This document shows, piece after piece, positions 45,997 through 59,400 of a DNA stretch of 64,000 nt. The translations under genes and the position numbers were made by a program. The notes beneath the pieces were generated by a model. It made no database searches. It saw only the letters and a program-made list of their open reading frames with translations, and was not told the origin of the DNA. Source of the DNA: Apus apus. Its lineage: Eukaryota; Chordata; Aves; Apodiformes; Apodidae. The DNA is taken from NCBI RefSeq assembly GCF_020740795.1, contig NC_067282.1:164788274-164852273 (forward strand), read 5' to 3'. The stretch's first letter is position 1. Every line of letters starts with the position of its first letter.

Positions 45997-48900
45997 GAGA
46001 CATAAGATATTTGTATCTCTGCTCCTCTTGACTTCATGAGGGTACATACCTAAGATGAGACTCCAATACCCTCCAAAACCATGATTGCACGATAAATTTC
46101 TCTCTGTAATGTTTTAACTCTGCTTAATTTGAGGAATAGCAGAATGTGCGTTGTTTCTGTAAAGCCAATTATGTGGATCTGTCTCACTGTGTGGATTGTG
46201 AAATGCTTCTGGCACTTCCAGTGAGTCTTGATTCTCTGAGAATATTGATGATTCTGTTAGGCTGTTTACCTTCTTAATCTCAGATATTTCTGGGTGAAGT
46301 CCAATTTCAGTAATGCTCTGACTTTAGAAGTTTTATATAAGAACCTTTCTTAAATTCTTTCTGAAATTCTGCAGTTAAGATGCAGATAATTTTCCCCCAT
46401 TAGGCACAATGTGTGGGCTTTCTGCAATTTAATATCTTAATGTAAGACTTGAAGTTCCAGATACTTCAGTGACTGAGTTTTATCAGTTGGTGGAACCTAA
46501 CTCCATGCTAACACAATGCTTGGAAAAAAGTTACTAACCACTCCTGTGAATGCTGCAAAATTTGTCAGTATCTTGGAGGAAAGTATGACTCCCTCCTTCC
46601 CCAAAACACTTTAGTCATATGGCAATAATACTGTTGCCAATTTAGAAGAGGATGCAGACTGAAGGAAAGTTGCTGCTTAGAAGATTATGCTCATACATGA
46701 AGGATGAGTAGCAGACTGTTGGTGGCCTACTGGAATAACTAAGGAGGGGTAATTTGTGTACCCCATCTGCTCTATGGGAGTGGAAGGGATGAATACAGTG
46801 CTCAGTTTGTAAAATTGCACCTTCAGTTTGGCACTGTGTCTAAACTGAAAAATGCAGTTAGGCAGCAAGCTACTGGCTAAATGGACTGGTCTGTCATACC
46901 AAAAGAATCCTTTCTTTAGCCAGCAAGGTGTGTTTCTGCAGCTGATCCAGTAGTTCTGGCTACTTTGATATCTTGGGTTTGAATGCGTTTTCTGAGGCCT
47001 GTTTAACCTGAGAGTTTTGGCTTGTCATCAGGTACAAATGTACCCTTTGTCTCTGCCACAGGTGATGTCCACAACAGCCAGACTCAAAAGGAGGTTCTGC
47101 ATCTCCCTGAATGAGTGTAAATTGTCAGACTGAAGTGGTTATGGTAGAGGATGTAGGAGTTTCAATGTCAAGTAAAGCTCAGTGAAAAACTTGTGCAGAA
47201 GATGATGTAGTTAGAAGTTAAATTTTGCAACAGAAATTGATACTCTTTATCAGGAAGCATCAAGATGTTATTGATAAGAACAAACTTGGTGTTTTTGATT
47301 GTCTACTTTTATATGTATTTGAAGGCATCTGACTTTCAGATCTGTGAACTTTTAGTTTCTAGCCCAAAGAGTGATAGTGTATTTTTAAGACTGCTGTGTA
47401 TGTATTTCTCTCCCCTCCCATTTCAAGTGTAAACTATGTTTATAGTTAATAATTCTTAGCATTCTGAGTGACTTTTCTTTGTAGCTGTTAGGAAGAGGTG
47501 TTTCCATGTCATCATTTACTGACTAACAAATCCCTTCAGTTCAGGGTTGGATAGGCAAGTGTGCTCTAGAACTAGGAGATCTACAGTAGTGATGTAGTTA
47601 ACCTGTAACATCTCCATATTATTACTAGTTCTCCATACTGTTTTTACTAGAGTTTTGGTAGCCTTGATAAATGAACAGTACTCTTCAGTCATAAAATTGT
47701 TAATTTTGGCTTTAATTATGTCTCTGAATCTTTGATGCAATAAAATTTTACAGCATTCTTTCTGAGCTTGGAAGTTCAAGCAAGTATGTGAGTAGTAATT
47801 TTTTTGAATAGTGTTCAGATTGGCAAGCTGTAACTTTGTCCTTTCTAATTTATGTTTGTGTTGGGTTTGACCTGTGAATTCAATACACATATCACATACA
47901 ATGAAAGAGTTGTGAGTTGTTTGTAATGTTGCAATTCTTTCCTATATTATGCTAGTAGTTATAACACTAAGACACTTTTTTCATTTTTTTCCTGAGTGCT
48001 TTCAAATGACTTTAGGAAAGGAGAAACGTGGATGTTCTCTGTTTGCTAATGAGCAAGCATATGTTGAGTTATACATGACCACTAAATTTGAAGATAGAAA
48101 AGTCTTTGAATGTGTGAAGCCGAAACACTTTCTCACCATTACTAGGACAGGGGATTATCCAACACTTGAGGTAGAACTGCTAGAAGCAGATGTTAAATTC
48201 TCCAGTAGTATCTTAATCTCAGTAGTAAAGTTTAGTGCAACTTCTGCCTCAGCTGATGAAGTTCTATTACACTTGATTTGAGGAATTTAGATGATATTTT
48301 GTGCATGTACTGGCACAAGCAGATCTTTCAGCATGGAACCAAACGTGATTTCTAATCAAGGATGGCCAGATTGCTCTGACCTCCTGCAAGTTGGTCTCCT
48401 AAAATGGAAATTACTCATTTTGCAGATGGAAATTGGAGCCAAGCAGCTGTGAATTCCTGAAGACAAATACTGAGACAAATTCGTAACTGTTCTTCTGTTC
48501 AACAATGAAATGACAGTTGATTCTAGCATTTGCCATTTGCTTTCAGTCTGTGATTCGAAGATCTTTTCCATGAAACCAGCAAGTGTTTGTATGAAGACAC
48601 TGCTTGATATCTGAAGTTGTTTGTTTTTTTTTTACAGAAGTATTTTCTTCATAATCTTCCCCTTCCTAGCTTCCTTTCCTCCCCTAAAATAACAAACTCA
48701 CAACCTTTACTTCTGTGGCTGCTGTTCAAGGAGTTATTGTTAATTAGCATTTAATCAGATCTTAAAAAGACTGAGTGGCAGGAAACTAGGATAATTTGAC
48801 AACTTCATGTGCACAGTTTTCCTGCATGTGCAACAGTGACTGGTTACCTGCAGTCTGAGAGGTCAGTGTGGAATTGCTGAACTACAAGGGCTATTAGAGA

Positions 48901-51900
48901 AGTAGAAGTCAGAAACTACATTCTTATAAATGACACTTCCATGAATCAGTGCTCCACTGAGGCTCAGTGTAAGTGTTCTCACTGTATGAAAGGTTTACTG
49001 TTCCATTCTTGGTTTAGTTTTGGAAATTGAAGACAATAACTGGGTAGAATTATATTACTTCTGTTGCCATTGTTCTCTACTGTTCTCAGAGGATTACTTA
49101 TTTAAGCTTACTAAACCATCATCTAACTGACGTAGGTATTTTCTTTCTTGTGTGAAAGCTTGCTTTATAGTTCAGTCTCTGGTGGAGGTTTGCAACTATC
49201 ACTACTCGGCTCTTGTTTTTGACAAAAGTCTGAGTTGTAAGCAAAAGCAGAGAGCTTGGAATATATGCAGGCAAACTACCAACAGTTCTGCTAGTGTGTT
49301 CCCAAGGGTCCTACATGAACTGGAAGAAGAATCATGCAGCCTCCTTCAGCACTCCTGGTAGCCCTATTCAGATGTTCCCTTTAAAGAAAGAAGGCTTTTG
49401 TAGTTGTGCCCTAAGGCTCAAAAAAACCTAATACAATGGCATACATGTGCAGAATGTTTAGGATCCTTTCCCAATAGCCAGGTCACAGATTAGGAATTCT
49501 TTTTGCTGGAAAGTGCTGTTTTGGAGGATAATTAAGAAGGTGAAAGACCAAAGTAGACCTGTGATTTGCTTAAAATTACTTAAAAACCAAACTTCAACTG
49601 GACCTTGAATATAAGAAGCTGCAGTTGCATGGGTTTCACAGCCTTTCTGATTTAGTTGTCAAGGAGTAGACAGAGTGAACATCACATTACTTTATGAGGT
49701 TAGCTGTCTTTAAAGTATATAAAGTAGCTTTGGATGTCAGCTGTCTTGTGTCTAGTGGAAGGCTGCGCTACTTCTGTCACTGAATTATCAGGGAGATACT
49801 TGCTTAATCTTTGAGTACTTCTAGATGAAATAAAAATGGGAGGGCTGTCTTCTACTTAAAAGTTTTTAATCTGACTTACGTGGCTTTTGATTTATAGGGC
49901 CTAAGGAATTCTCACTTCTGCAAGTGCTTGTCTATAGAAGCCAAGTAAATAAATGGTGACTGGGTACTTACTGCAGTTGGGTACCAAACAGTCTTCTCTT
50001 TCCTGCTGTATTCTGGTTGGCCTTTTTTTTTAAACTATGTTCATTTAACAGAGACAGTTTTAGCTATTTAGTGTTACATTGACCTTGATAGCTTGTGGTG
50101 TGGTGTTTCATTAGTCACAACAAGAAAAGACTTTCTCTCCAATCGAAATGCAAACTTCAGTATATTGCTCCAGTTTAAATGCAAGGATGCAAGCTTTAGC
50201 CTTTTGAGAAGGGAAGGGATATGTCTTTGCTCGGCCTGTTCCCGGACCTGAGAGCTAATTTCTTTGGTACGCAGGTATGTGTTACAGTCTTCCCATCTAC
50301 TGCAAAGTTAGTTTGGACAGAATTTGAACTCTCCTTAAGAGGTCTTAGTTCCTGTGTAGCATAGGAAGTGGACAAACTAGTGGAGAGGAGGAATGGCAAC
50401 AGCATACCAAACAGAAAAGATTTTATGTGAAAAGAGAGTAACAAGTTTTGTTACAGCAAAGTATTTTTTGTTCCACAAGGTAATGATGTAAAATACAGTT
50501 CTTAATTTTAATGCTATACAAGTATTTAATATATAGGTTATTTTGCAGTCTCTTTGTAGATTTTTGCAGTACACTATGCCTTAGATTGGCCTTTTACCTT
50601 TTTAAAAAAATGTGATGAATTTGTGAAGAGTAAGACAAGGTGGGGGCACAGGCTTGATGAAAAATCTGTTTGAACAGTATTTTTAAAATTAAAGTATGGC
50701 TTAGATTGTCTGTTTAAAATAGTCATTCTTAGAATTGGATGCAGAGATTTAGATGCTCAGGACAGTTCTTCAGCAGTGCAGTTGTAGAGATGAGGACTTC
50801 TGGTGGCATGCTAACTAATGCTCATCGATTTAATTTATTTTTTCTTTCCCATTTTGGAGACTCCTGTTTTTGCTACACTCAAGTAGATTTATTGCTATCA
50901 AAGCAGAAACCTTTTCCAGAAAACATGAATCACTCCACGGATGCAGATATAGATGCTTCTGGAGATGCCAGTCTGTGCCTAGAGTCCTAGGTGTTGCAGT
51001 GATACAGAGAATTATTAAAAAGCTTTTATCCCGCAGTCTGCCTGACATACAGACCCTGCACAAGTTCGAATGAAACAGTGACTTCACTTAATGCTAAGCT
51101 ATGTACAGACCTCTGAAGACTTCATTTGTGCTCTAAAATGCATCATAATGGAAGATGTGTATAATTTTGGAGAGGGAGAATACAATCAAATGCATAAAAT
51201 TACTCTAGCTTGCATTTTAGTGTTAGTTTCTTGTTGAAGGAACATAACATTTTCACTTCTACTGGTCTGCCAAAGGTAGTTTTTACTCCATTTGTATCTG
51301 TACCTGCGAATTGAGGGGTGCTATAGTAATACTGGAATACAAAATTGTCCACTGTTCCTGTGCTGCTGAGGGTTTTTTTGTGGTGTTTTTTCTTCCTTAC
51401 CAGATGAATTTAGTTTTAGTAATTAGGTAGGAATAATTGCTCAGAACTTCTTTAGAGCAATTTTACTCCAACTTTAAAATGTCTCTTTATTTAAAGACTA
51501 AGTATACTATCAAATGTGTGAATTTATCCAATCCTGTAAACTGTAAGGTTTTTCTGTAATAGTGTATGCTTGTATTTAATGCAGTGGCTATTAAATAAAC
51601 AAATTTGCAGCCTTGCTGTCCAGAAACTTTATTTGTAATGGAACAAAGCAGAGGATCTCTTAACAGTCTGTAGTTCATTTTTACTTCAGGGTCTTGGCTT
51701 TATATAAACAAATAAATTAAAACTGTGATGGTATAAATTAAGATCCCTCACAATAAAAATCTATATATTGGGTCCTAACATCCATCCAAAAGCTGATGGA
51801 ACTGTTGTCATTTGTTACTTGATGACAAAGAAGGAATTTGTTAAATTGATATTTTGGGGCTGAAGTATTGTACAGGGTTGTTGTGGTTTTTTTTGTAGTA

Positions 51901-54900
51901 GATGGGCCATAACTCTTGCTTCAGGCTCATTTAAAGTGTTAATTTCAGCAAATTTTATCTTGCTTTAACCATAGTTTTGAAGTTGTGATGTTCTGAACAC
52001 GCTTAGATTGAAAGCATCCAATAAAAACAAAGTAGCTTGCAGTAATGGAAAAAATGACTCAGTACAAGTTGAGAACAAACTAGCTAAAAGGCAAGAAGAG
52101 TAATCTCCAGAAGTTAAGATGAAGCACTTCATAAACTAGGTTGAAGATATTCTATTCTCCTGATTTTCCAGTTACACAGGTGCTTAAGTCGTAGTGTTCA
52201 TGCATAATTTTTACTAAAATGTCCCAGTTTTGCCGAACAGATTTCGTGCTTTGGGATTCTAGGTTTGGTCAATTATTACTTTATTTCAAGAACCGTAAGC
52301 CAATGCAAGAGTAGTCATCTGACTGTAAGGCACAATTTAGCTGAGGAAACTTTTATGCTGTGCAGTTTAGAGTGTTGTCTGAAAAGGATGGTACTAGTTA
52401 AGTGTTATGCTGGTTGTGCCAGTAAGTGCATACCTCATTGGAGTAAGGAGATTGCTCATGACACACGAGCCATCAGCTATTCATCTCCTCCAGTTCTGTA
52501 TCTATGTAAAAGTTCTGAGATGTAGAGCAAGTAAATTTCAAATGAAAGAAGCAAGCCATATCCTTATGAGCAAGAAAAATAATGTATTTCAATTCCACAT
52601 TTAACCTTTATTTAGATCTCTTTAGTTCAAGACCTTAAGTACAGGCAATTTTAAATATTAGTCATTAACAGGGAAGGTTACTGTGACTAGGGATATATTA
52701 CTTCATAGTTATAAAGAGTGGTATTAATCAGATGAACAATAAAGTGCTTCTTTCATTGGATTCCTGTCTAATTCAAGCTCTTCAAACTGTACACTTACCC
52801 AAGCTACGACTAAGAACTAGAATATTCTGTTTAGAATACATAGTCATATTCTGCAATGCTACACTCTGCATTGATAGGCACATAGCAGGTATCTACCTAA
52901 AAAAATATCTGGAACTTGTGTTGTTATACATGTAGTGTTGAGGTAGACATTTCTTTTGTAGACACTTTTGTTGCTACAGTACTCCCTATGGATGCCTAGA
53001 ACATGGGAAGAGCTTTCTCCTGGTTTTATGGCATCTAAATGCCCTCCATTATCTTAGAGATAATGATGCTACAGTCACCTGAATTAAGTGATTTTAAACA
53101 CCAGGAAAAGAAATACAATTAATCCTTATTTTTGTAGTTGAATTTGTGATTACAATTGCTTCAGATTATCAAGTGTAACCGCTTAACCAAATACTACTCA
53201 TCATTCTTTTAAGAGTACTGTTAGTCCATGTCTGACACTTACCTGAAAACTTCAGTTGTTGATGTTTGTCTACAGCAACTAATTTATTTACAAGTCTTTA
53301 TACAGTTCTACTGTAGGCAGTAGTGGTCACCCACTCAAGAACTGATGTTGCTTTTACAGCTGGAAACACTTAAGGTCCTGTAAATTCCACAACTTTAGTA
53401 GAATTATCCATAAGGCTTGTCCTGGGCCAAACTCTGTGCCCCTTTCTTGGTATACTTAGAGCATCCTTTCATCAATGCTCATATTTAGAATCAGTCTAGA
53501 TTCTTCAAAACTATAGTCATAACTTAATGCAGCTTTCCAGTTTGCAAAACCATTGTTTTTCCCATCTCTAGAGCAATAAACAACTCCTATCTAGGCACAC
53601 AGTTTGCATCTGTTTTAACTAAATAAATTGCTTAGCAAAAGGATCTATCTATGGTAATAGCTAAACCTGTTTTACTGCAGACAATATCAAAGTACTTTTT
53701 TTCTGGTCTGCGGTATAATTATATACTCTGCTTTTGGAATAGTGTGGTTAAACATAAACCTCTAGAGCAGCAACCTGGTGTGAGTGTCTTCTTGTTCGCC
53801 ACTGGTTTTGGTTGTAGTCTTCATGTGGGGGAACTTTGAGTTTGACACACTGTAACAATTTCTTCTACTTGAATGATACCTTCTGTTCCTAAGTGTGCTG
53901 CTTCTGGTCTCCCCAATGTCCTGTTGCTTTTCATTGGGGCTGAGAGAATTGATTCTTGTAACCATCTTAAACCAAAATAATTTCTTCTGAAACTCAACAC
54001 CTACATAGATTTTAATATAAACATATTTACGTACTATTTTATCGATTAGTGTATCAACAATATGGTGTCATATGAAGATACAAAAAACAACTGCAAAGTT
54101 ACTGTAAGCTGCTTGGCCAGAAAGTGACCAAGTTGAATTTGGATTCAACTAGTCTGAAGCTGAACATTTCTTCACTTTAACCTCAGAAAGCAACTGTTGC
54201 ATTCTGCAACATCAGTCTTTCACAACTGTCCTCCACAATTGTGAGATGCAACTTACTGATAAGAACAAGGATGAGCATTGCCCCAGCATGTGATCAAGGT
54301 CAGCTGTTTGTAGATTTTCAAAGAGTGCTTGTTGTTCTTTGTGACCTTACAAGGCTTAAGAGTTCTACATTGTCACTTGTTAAAATAAGCAGAGTGTATG
54401 CTTTTGTTTTGCCCTGAATTTCCATTATTTTCCTAAGTCCTTCATAAAGACTGCTGAGCTGAGTTTTTAAATATTCAGTTACTCCCTCTTACAGTTCCTA
54501 GGCAGCAGGAGGGGAACAAGCAAAGGGCAAGATAGGAACTTTCTCTAAAATTATATGCTAATGACTACTAGTGACTGGATAAGAAAGTCCAGAGCAAATG
54601 TGCAGCATCAGCTTAGGATATTTAAGTGCAAAGTACCTGGCTGTTTTAGCAACTTGTTCTGTCTCAAACATTGGTTATTTCCATGGGAAGAACATAATCT
54701 GAAGCCCAGACTAAGGTAGAAAGGCAAAAATCTCAACTGCCATCTCATTTCTCTTTCCATCTTGCCTACCAGCACACTGCAGAGGACTTTGACATGCACA
54801 TGGTATTCATATGCCTGCAGCATGCTACACTTGTGCTGTGTTTTTTGCCTAACCTAATTTAGTCTGAGTCAGTCCTGAGCAGAACAGTGGGTATTTTCTG

Positions 54901-56723
54901 TGCCATTCCTAAGGCCAGCAATGTATTCATACTCTATTGCTTCAGTGTTAACCTGATCTTATATATTTAGTGCAGGACTGTTAGAGAATAACACTGTTGG
55001 GTTTCAGAGTCGTCTCAATACTGAATACAGCCCTTCCAAGTAGCTTACCATCTCAGCTGCTACAGAGTCCATAGGAATTGCAAGAGCATACTTCCTTAGA
55101 CATTTTTTCTAAGGAGAGCCCATTTTTGAGGCCAAGGTCATATAAAACTTGCTGTTAGCAAATTGATACCTTGCAGAGCAGAAATATAGTACCTACTATT
55201 ATCTAAAGTAGCTTGCTATAATGATACTTTCTTCTGGACTAAATGTGCACTTACTTTAGATAGTTAGGGATGTAGATACTCTGAACTGCAGTGCTGATAT
55301 TATTATAGACTAAATGCCTGCTTAAGCACAGTACTTACTTGTTTACAGCTCCTGTACATTCCCATGCTCATTCGCTCGTGTGTTTGTCCACTTGGCAAGA
55401 CGTGGTAGATGAACTTACAGTTGAAGTGCAATAACGTCTAAATACTGGTATGAGAACTAATTGAGCAGTCCCTTAAATTACTACTTGGGACAACCCAATG
55501 ATAAGATCTTGAGAACTGGAGTCTCAGCTCTACTCTGTGGATAAAATTGCATAAATCTAAATGCTTTATAGCTCCTTAAGGGATCTTTTTAGTATGGGGG
55601 AGTGCTAGCCAAATGATTTCTGAACTTGAATAGAGATGGCTCTGGTTCCCAGTGTGGCACATAGGTTTCAAAGGTGGTTGATGTTGAGGGCAAATTTAAG
55701 AACAGACCAACATTTCATCTTACACACAAATGTAGTTGTCATGTTCTCTTTGTGTGTGTATTTGTACCAAGGTCACATAAGTTCTTACTATCTGTAGTAA
55801 AAGTGATTATGGGTCCTATTGGACTACACAGTGCTTCTTTTTCTACTTTTTGTTTTTAAACTGATATAATTGCCTGTACAATTTATCATATAAATCTCAG
55901 TGACTCTGAGATTTAAGACTGTCTTAAACATCACACTTGAAAAAAACAAAAAAGAGATACATGTATGTATATATATATGAGGCAAAATTGAAAGATAAAG
56001 TTTGTAGGGTACTAACCCAGAAAATTTTCTCTAGGTTTATTTTTCTATCTTTTTTGGTCCAGAATGGCCTTTGTTTCCTGATAATTAGATTTTGATGTTG
56101 AACTTCCATACTAAACTTAGTAAATGTGAAACCATGAGAAACCATGCTATATGGTTAAGTCTTCAAGTCCATCATGGTGTGGGGAAAACTAAGTGAGATT
56201 ATTCCTGGAGTGTCTGGACTTACACGTTATTGAGACTTTTGCCAGTAAACTCACACTTCAACAGGAATAGAAAAGGCATGTTCAGGAGATCCATATGTAT
56301 ATATTTATATAGTTTAATAGGAAAATTGTCTTAACAGAAAGTTCTGTTCTGACTTCAAGTGGTAGCCATAATTTTATTTTTAGTGACTGTGGAGAAGTCC
56401 CTTCCACTAGGGTATATAAGATAAATATCTTGCAAGAAGAGAAAGCAGTACATTTGTTAATTCTTTATAAAGCTGAATGCTTACAAGACCAGAGTGCCAT
56501 CCATAAGTACTAAATCTATAGGTGAAATCTTACTTGGTCAAAGATGTGGATCCCACCTGCCTCATACATACTTGAATAGTTTGTTCTTTGGATAACCAAA
56601 GTAACCTTTCCCAGAAAGAAGCCAGATTTCTGAATCTTGCTACTTTTATGTTCTAGCACAGATTTTGAGGACTTTCTCACTAACTAAACTTTGTATTTTG
56701 TCAGCCCATCCCTTTCTGGTTCT
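45997..56723. other. Unique intronic DNA, no exon recognised
   Basis: AT-rich. The two longest open frames are 47,516-47,890 (minus, 124 residues) and 47,949-48,281 (plus, 110 residues, with KPKHFLTITRTGDYPTLEVE). They lie back to back and have no domain I recognise. No CpG island, splice context or PPP1R12A-like sequence supports them as exons. The rest shows only short chance frames. Confidence 0.6.
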
Positions 56724-57322
56724 GTGGTGTGATTGACTCACTGGAGGGAAAGGATGCTATGCAGAGGGACCTTGACAGACTTGAGAGGTGGGCCCATGCA
56801 AACTGCATGAAGTTCAACAAGGTTCTGCACATGGGTCAGGGCAATCCCAAGCATAAGTACAGTTTGGGTGAAGAATAGATCAAAAAAAGCCCTGAGGAGA
56901 AGGACTTGGAGCTGTTGGTTGATGAGAAGCTTGACATGAGCCAGCAATGTGAAATCGCAGCCCAGAAAGCCAGCTGTATTCTGGGCTGCATCAGAAGAAG
57001 TGTGGCTAGGCAGTTGAGGGATGTGATTTTTCCCCCTCTACAGAGTAGAACAACTTTTTTACAAGGGCATGCAGTGGTAAGATGAGAGGTAACAGTTTTA
57101 AGATGGAAAAGGGGAAATTTAGATTAGACATTAGGAAGAATTTCTTTAATGTGAGGATAGTGAGACTCTGGAACAGGTTGCCCAGGGAGATTGTGGGTGC
57201 CTCCTCCCTGGAGGTATTCAAGGGCAAGTTGGATGGGCTATGAGCAATCTGGCCTAGTGCAAGGGGGTTGGTACTAGATGATCTTTAAGGTCCCTTCCAA
57301 CCCAAACCATTCTATGACTCTG
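56724..57322 (+). mobile_element. CR1 LINE 3' fragment with internal deletion, plus orientation
   Basis: It opens in the ORF2 region after the RT core (GGACCTTGACAGACTTGAGA) and ends CCATTCTATGACTCTG. Near 57,050 the element jumps from the block around 'CCCCTCTAC' to 'TTTACAAGGGCATGCAGTGG', skipping roughly 350 bases present in full CR1 elements. Frames are broken. Confidence 0.9.
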
Positions 57323-57607
57323 TTCTTTTACTACTTGGAAGTTGTGCTTAGAAGTGGTCAATAAACAGAGAGTTGTTTGCATTTATCAGTTATGAATATT
57401 GTATTCTGGTTATGGATACAAATACAGTCAGTATTTTACTGAGAAGGTGCATCCTTCTGTAAGTGGTTTCACTTTTCCAAATCAGAACCCTGTCTTTGAC
57501 TGTTGTCTCAACTAAAAATGCCAGTTAATGATTACATGAAATTCAAACATTGAGGTGGAACATAGTCTTCCTCTTTTCCTCAGGAAATAAAAAACAAACA
57601 ACAAAAC

Positions 57608-57740
57608 TGTCCTGGTTTGAGCCAGGATGAAACCACTTTTCCTTTTACTGATTTTTTTTTTTCCTTCAGTAAGCTTTCTTTTAACTAGCAGCAAGTGTTC
57701 CAACTGGGAACAGAGCAAATCTGTGGAATGTATAAGTTAA
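57608..57740 (+). mobile_element. Probable avian ERV LTR fragment
   Basis: TGTCCTGGTTTGAGCCAGGA matches the start of a very common avian ERV LTR family as I recall it, and the following CAGCAAGTGTTCCAACTGGG is consistent with that family. The 3' end is uncertain, and no coding retroviral sequence accompanies it. Likely a truncated or diverged solo LTR. Confidence 0.55.
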
Positions 57741-59269
57741 AACAACTTTGAATTTGACTTTCGGTTTTGGATATAGGAATTTTTTTATATAGGGATGCCA
57801 TAATGATGTGGTGACCAGTTAGGCATTAGAGCAGGTGAGGTGTACATTGATATTTAACATAGATTCCCAGTGTACTTGCAGGAAAAACTCAGATGCTTTT
57901 GTAGCCAATATAATGAAAATGGTTACATTGATTGGAAACTTCTGTATTTTTATGGAGGATATGTGAAGTTGATCTCACTACCTGTCATTCTAGAGATTCT
58001 TCAATGTGACTGATTGGCATAGTAGCTAATAGATTGGTGATGTCATTCAGTTTGCAAGTAGTTGGGTTGTGACAAGAGGGAATCCCAAAGCAGCTATTAA
58101 AGATGAATAGCATAAGTCATATGCAATGGAGGAAGTAGTTAAATTTTGAGTATTTAATGGACTGAATTGTTGGTGACTGATACTAATTTGTATTTGTAAC
58201 TACTGCACATTATTTTACTGAATATGTCTTACTCCCATGATAGACAGTATAGCAATAATCTAATATTTGCTTCTCTGCTAGGGGAAGGAAATTTTTAGGT
58301 GGAAAATTCTATATTGAAAATACCAACGTCCAGCATCATATTACATGAGCCTATGTCATACGGGCAGTTGGTGACCAGTGCTTAGAGTAATGAGGAAGTA
58401 GAGATGCTTTCAAAAATTGTTGAGTCTAATTTTTAATATTAGTACAGAGGTTAGTTTCTGTGTTAGATGGAGTATATTCTCTGAGGTGTAAGAAGGCAAC
58501 TAAATCTGTCAGCAGCTGAAATTTACTGGAAGGAATCGTTTTCCTCAGATTGTATTAAACTGTAGACACGTTTTTTGTCATTATGAATCAATAGACTGTG
58601 TATTGATTGAAGAAATACATTCCAGTCCCAGCTAAAGCAGGTGCAAATGTCCTAGTTAATTTGATAGATCAGGTGGTCTGGTACACAGAATACTATGAGG
58701 TTTGGATATCTGTTTGCAAAAGAAACTCCGTGTTGACCAAACTTTGCAGTGTATTGGCAAAATTGAGTTCTCAGTAAGCATTGATTTCTGTTCTGAAATT
58801 CATATCTAAAACAACATCAGTTTAATTAATTAAGCTTTTAATAAATGCAAATAGTAAGGGAAGGTAGGATATAAAAGCAACAGCAGTTCTCTTAATAATT
58901 TTGATAGAGTTAGAAGTGTCATTTTCCAACATTTAATTGCTTGATTCCTTCTGAAAAATAAATCCTAGAGCTAGGAAGATAACTGTTATCATGCTGGCAT
59001 ATAACAAACTGAGACTTTTTCTATTCCTGTATTTGTCTGTCTAACCCTAAACCCTGCATATGTTTATTTTTTGCCCTTTATTTGTGACTGATGTTTTCCT
59101 TCCATCCTTTCAAAAGCTCCCTGGCCTTGTGAAGTGTAAGCCCTGCAGTCCTCTTTATTTTGCACCCCCGCCTGTTCAAGAACGGTGCTTTCTCCAGTTC
59201 TCCCTGCCCTTTCTCTGTAGACTGTGTATTACCATCTCCTTATAAGCCCTTGCTCGTTAGAGCTATTCT

Positions 59270-59400
59270 TGTTGGAATCTAGGCTACAAATAATCTTTCC
59301 ATGCAGCAAGTTGCTGCCTCTGATAAATGCAGACTGCAGCCAGCGGCTGGCAGGGAGATTCATTTGCTGTCAGACCCCTGAATCGTGAATTAGGATTTTC
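59270..59400. other. Complex, locally GC-richer block with a 13-bp palindrome; candidate regulatory element
   Basis: The block contains GCCAGCGGCTGGC (59,339-59,351), an inverted repeat with a single central base, a GATA-like TGATAA and balanced composition unlike its AT-rich flanks. It has no recognisable repeat or coding signature. A control role is a guess. Confidence 0.3.
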
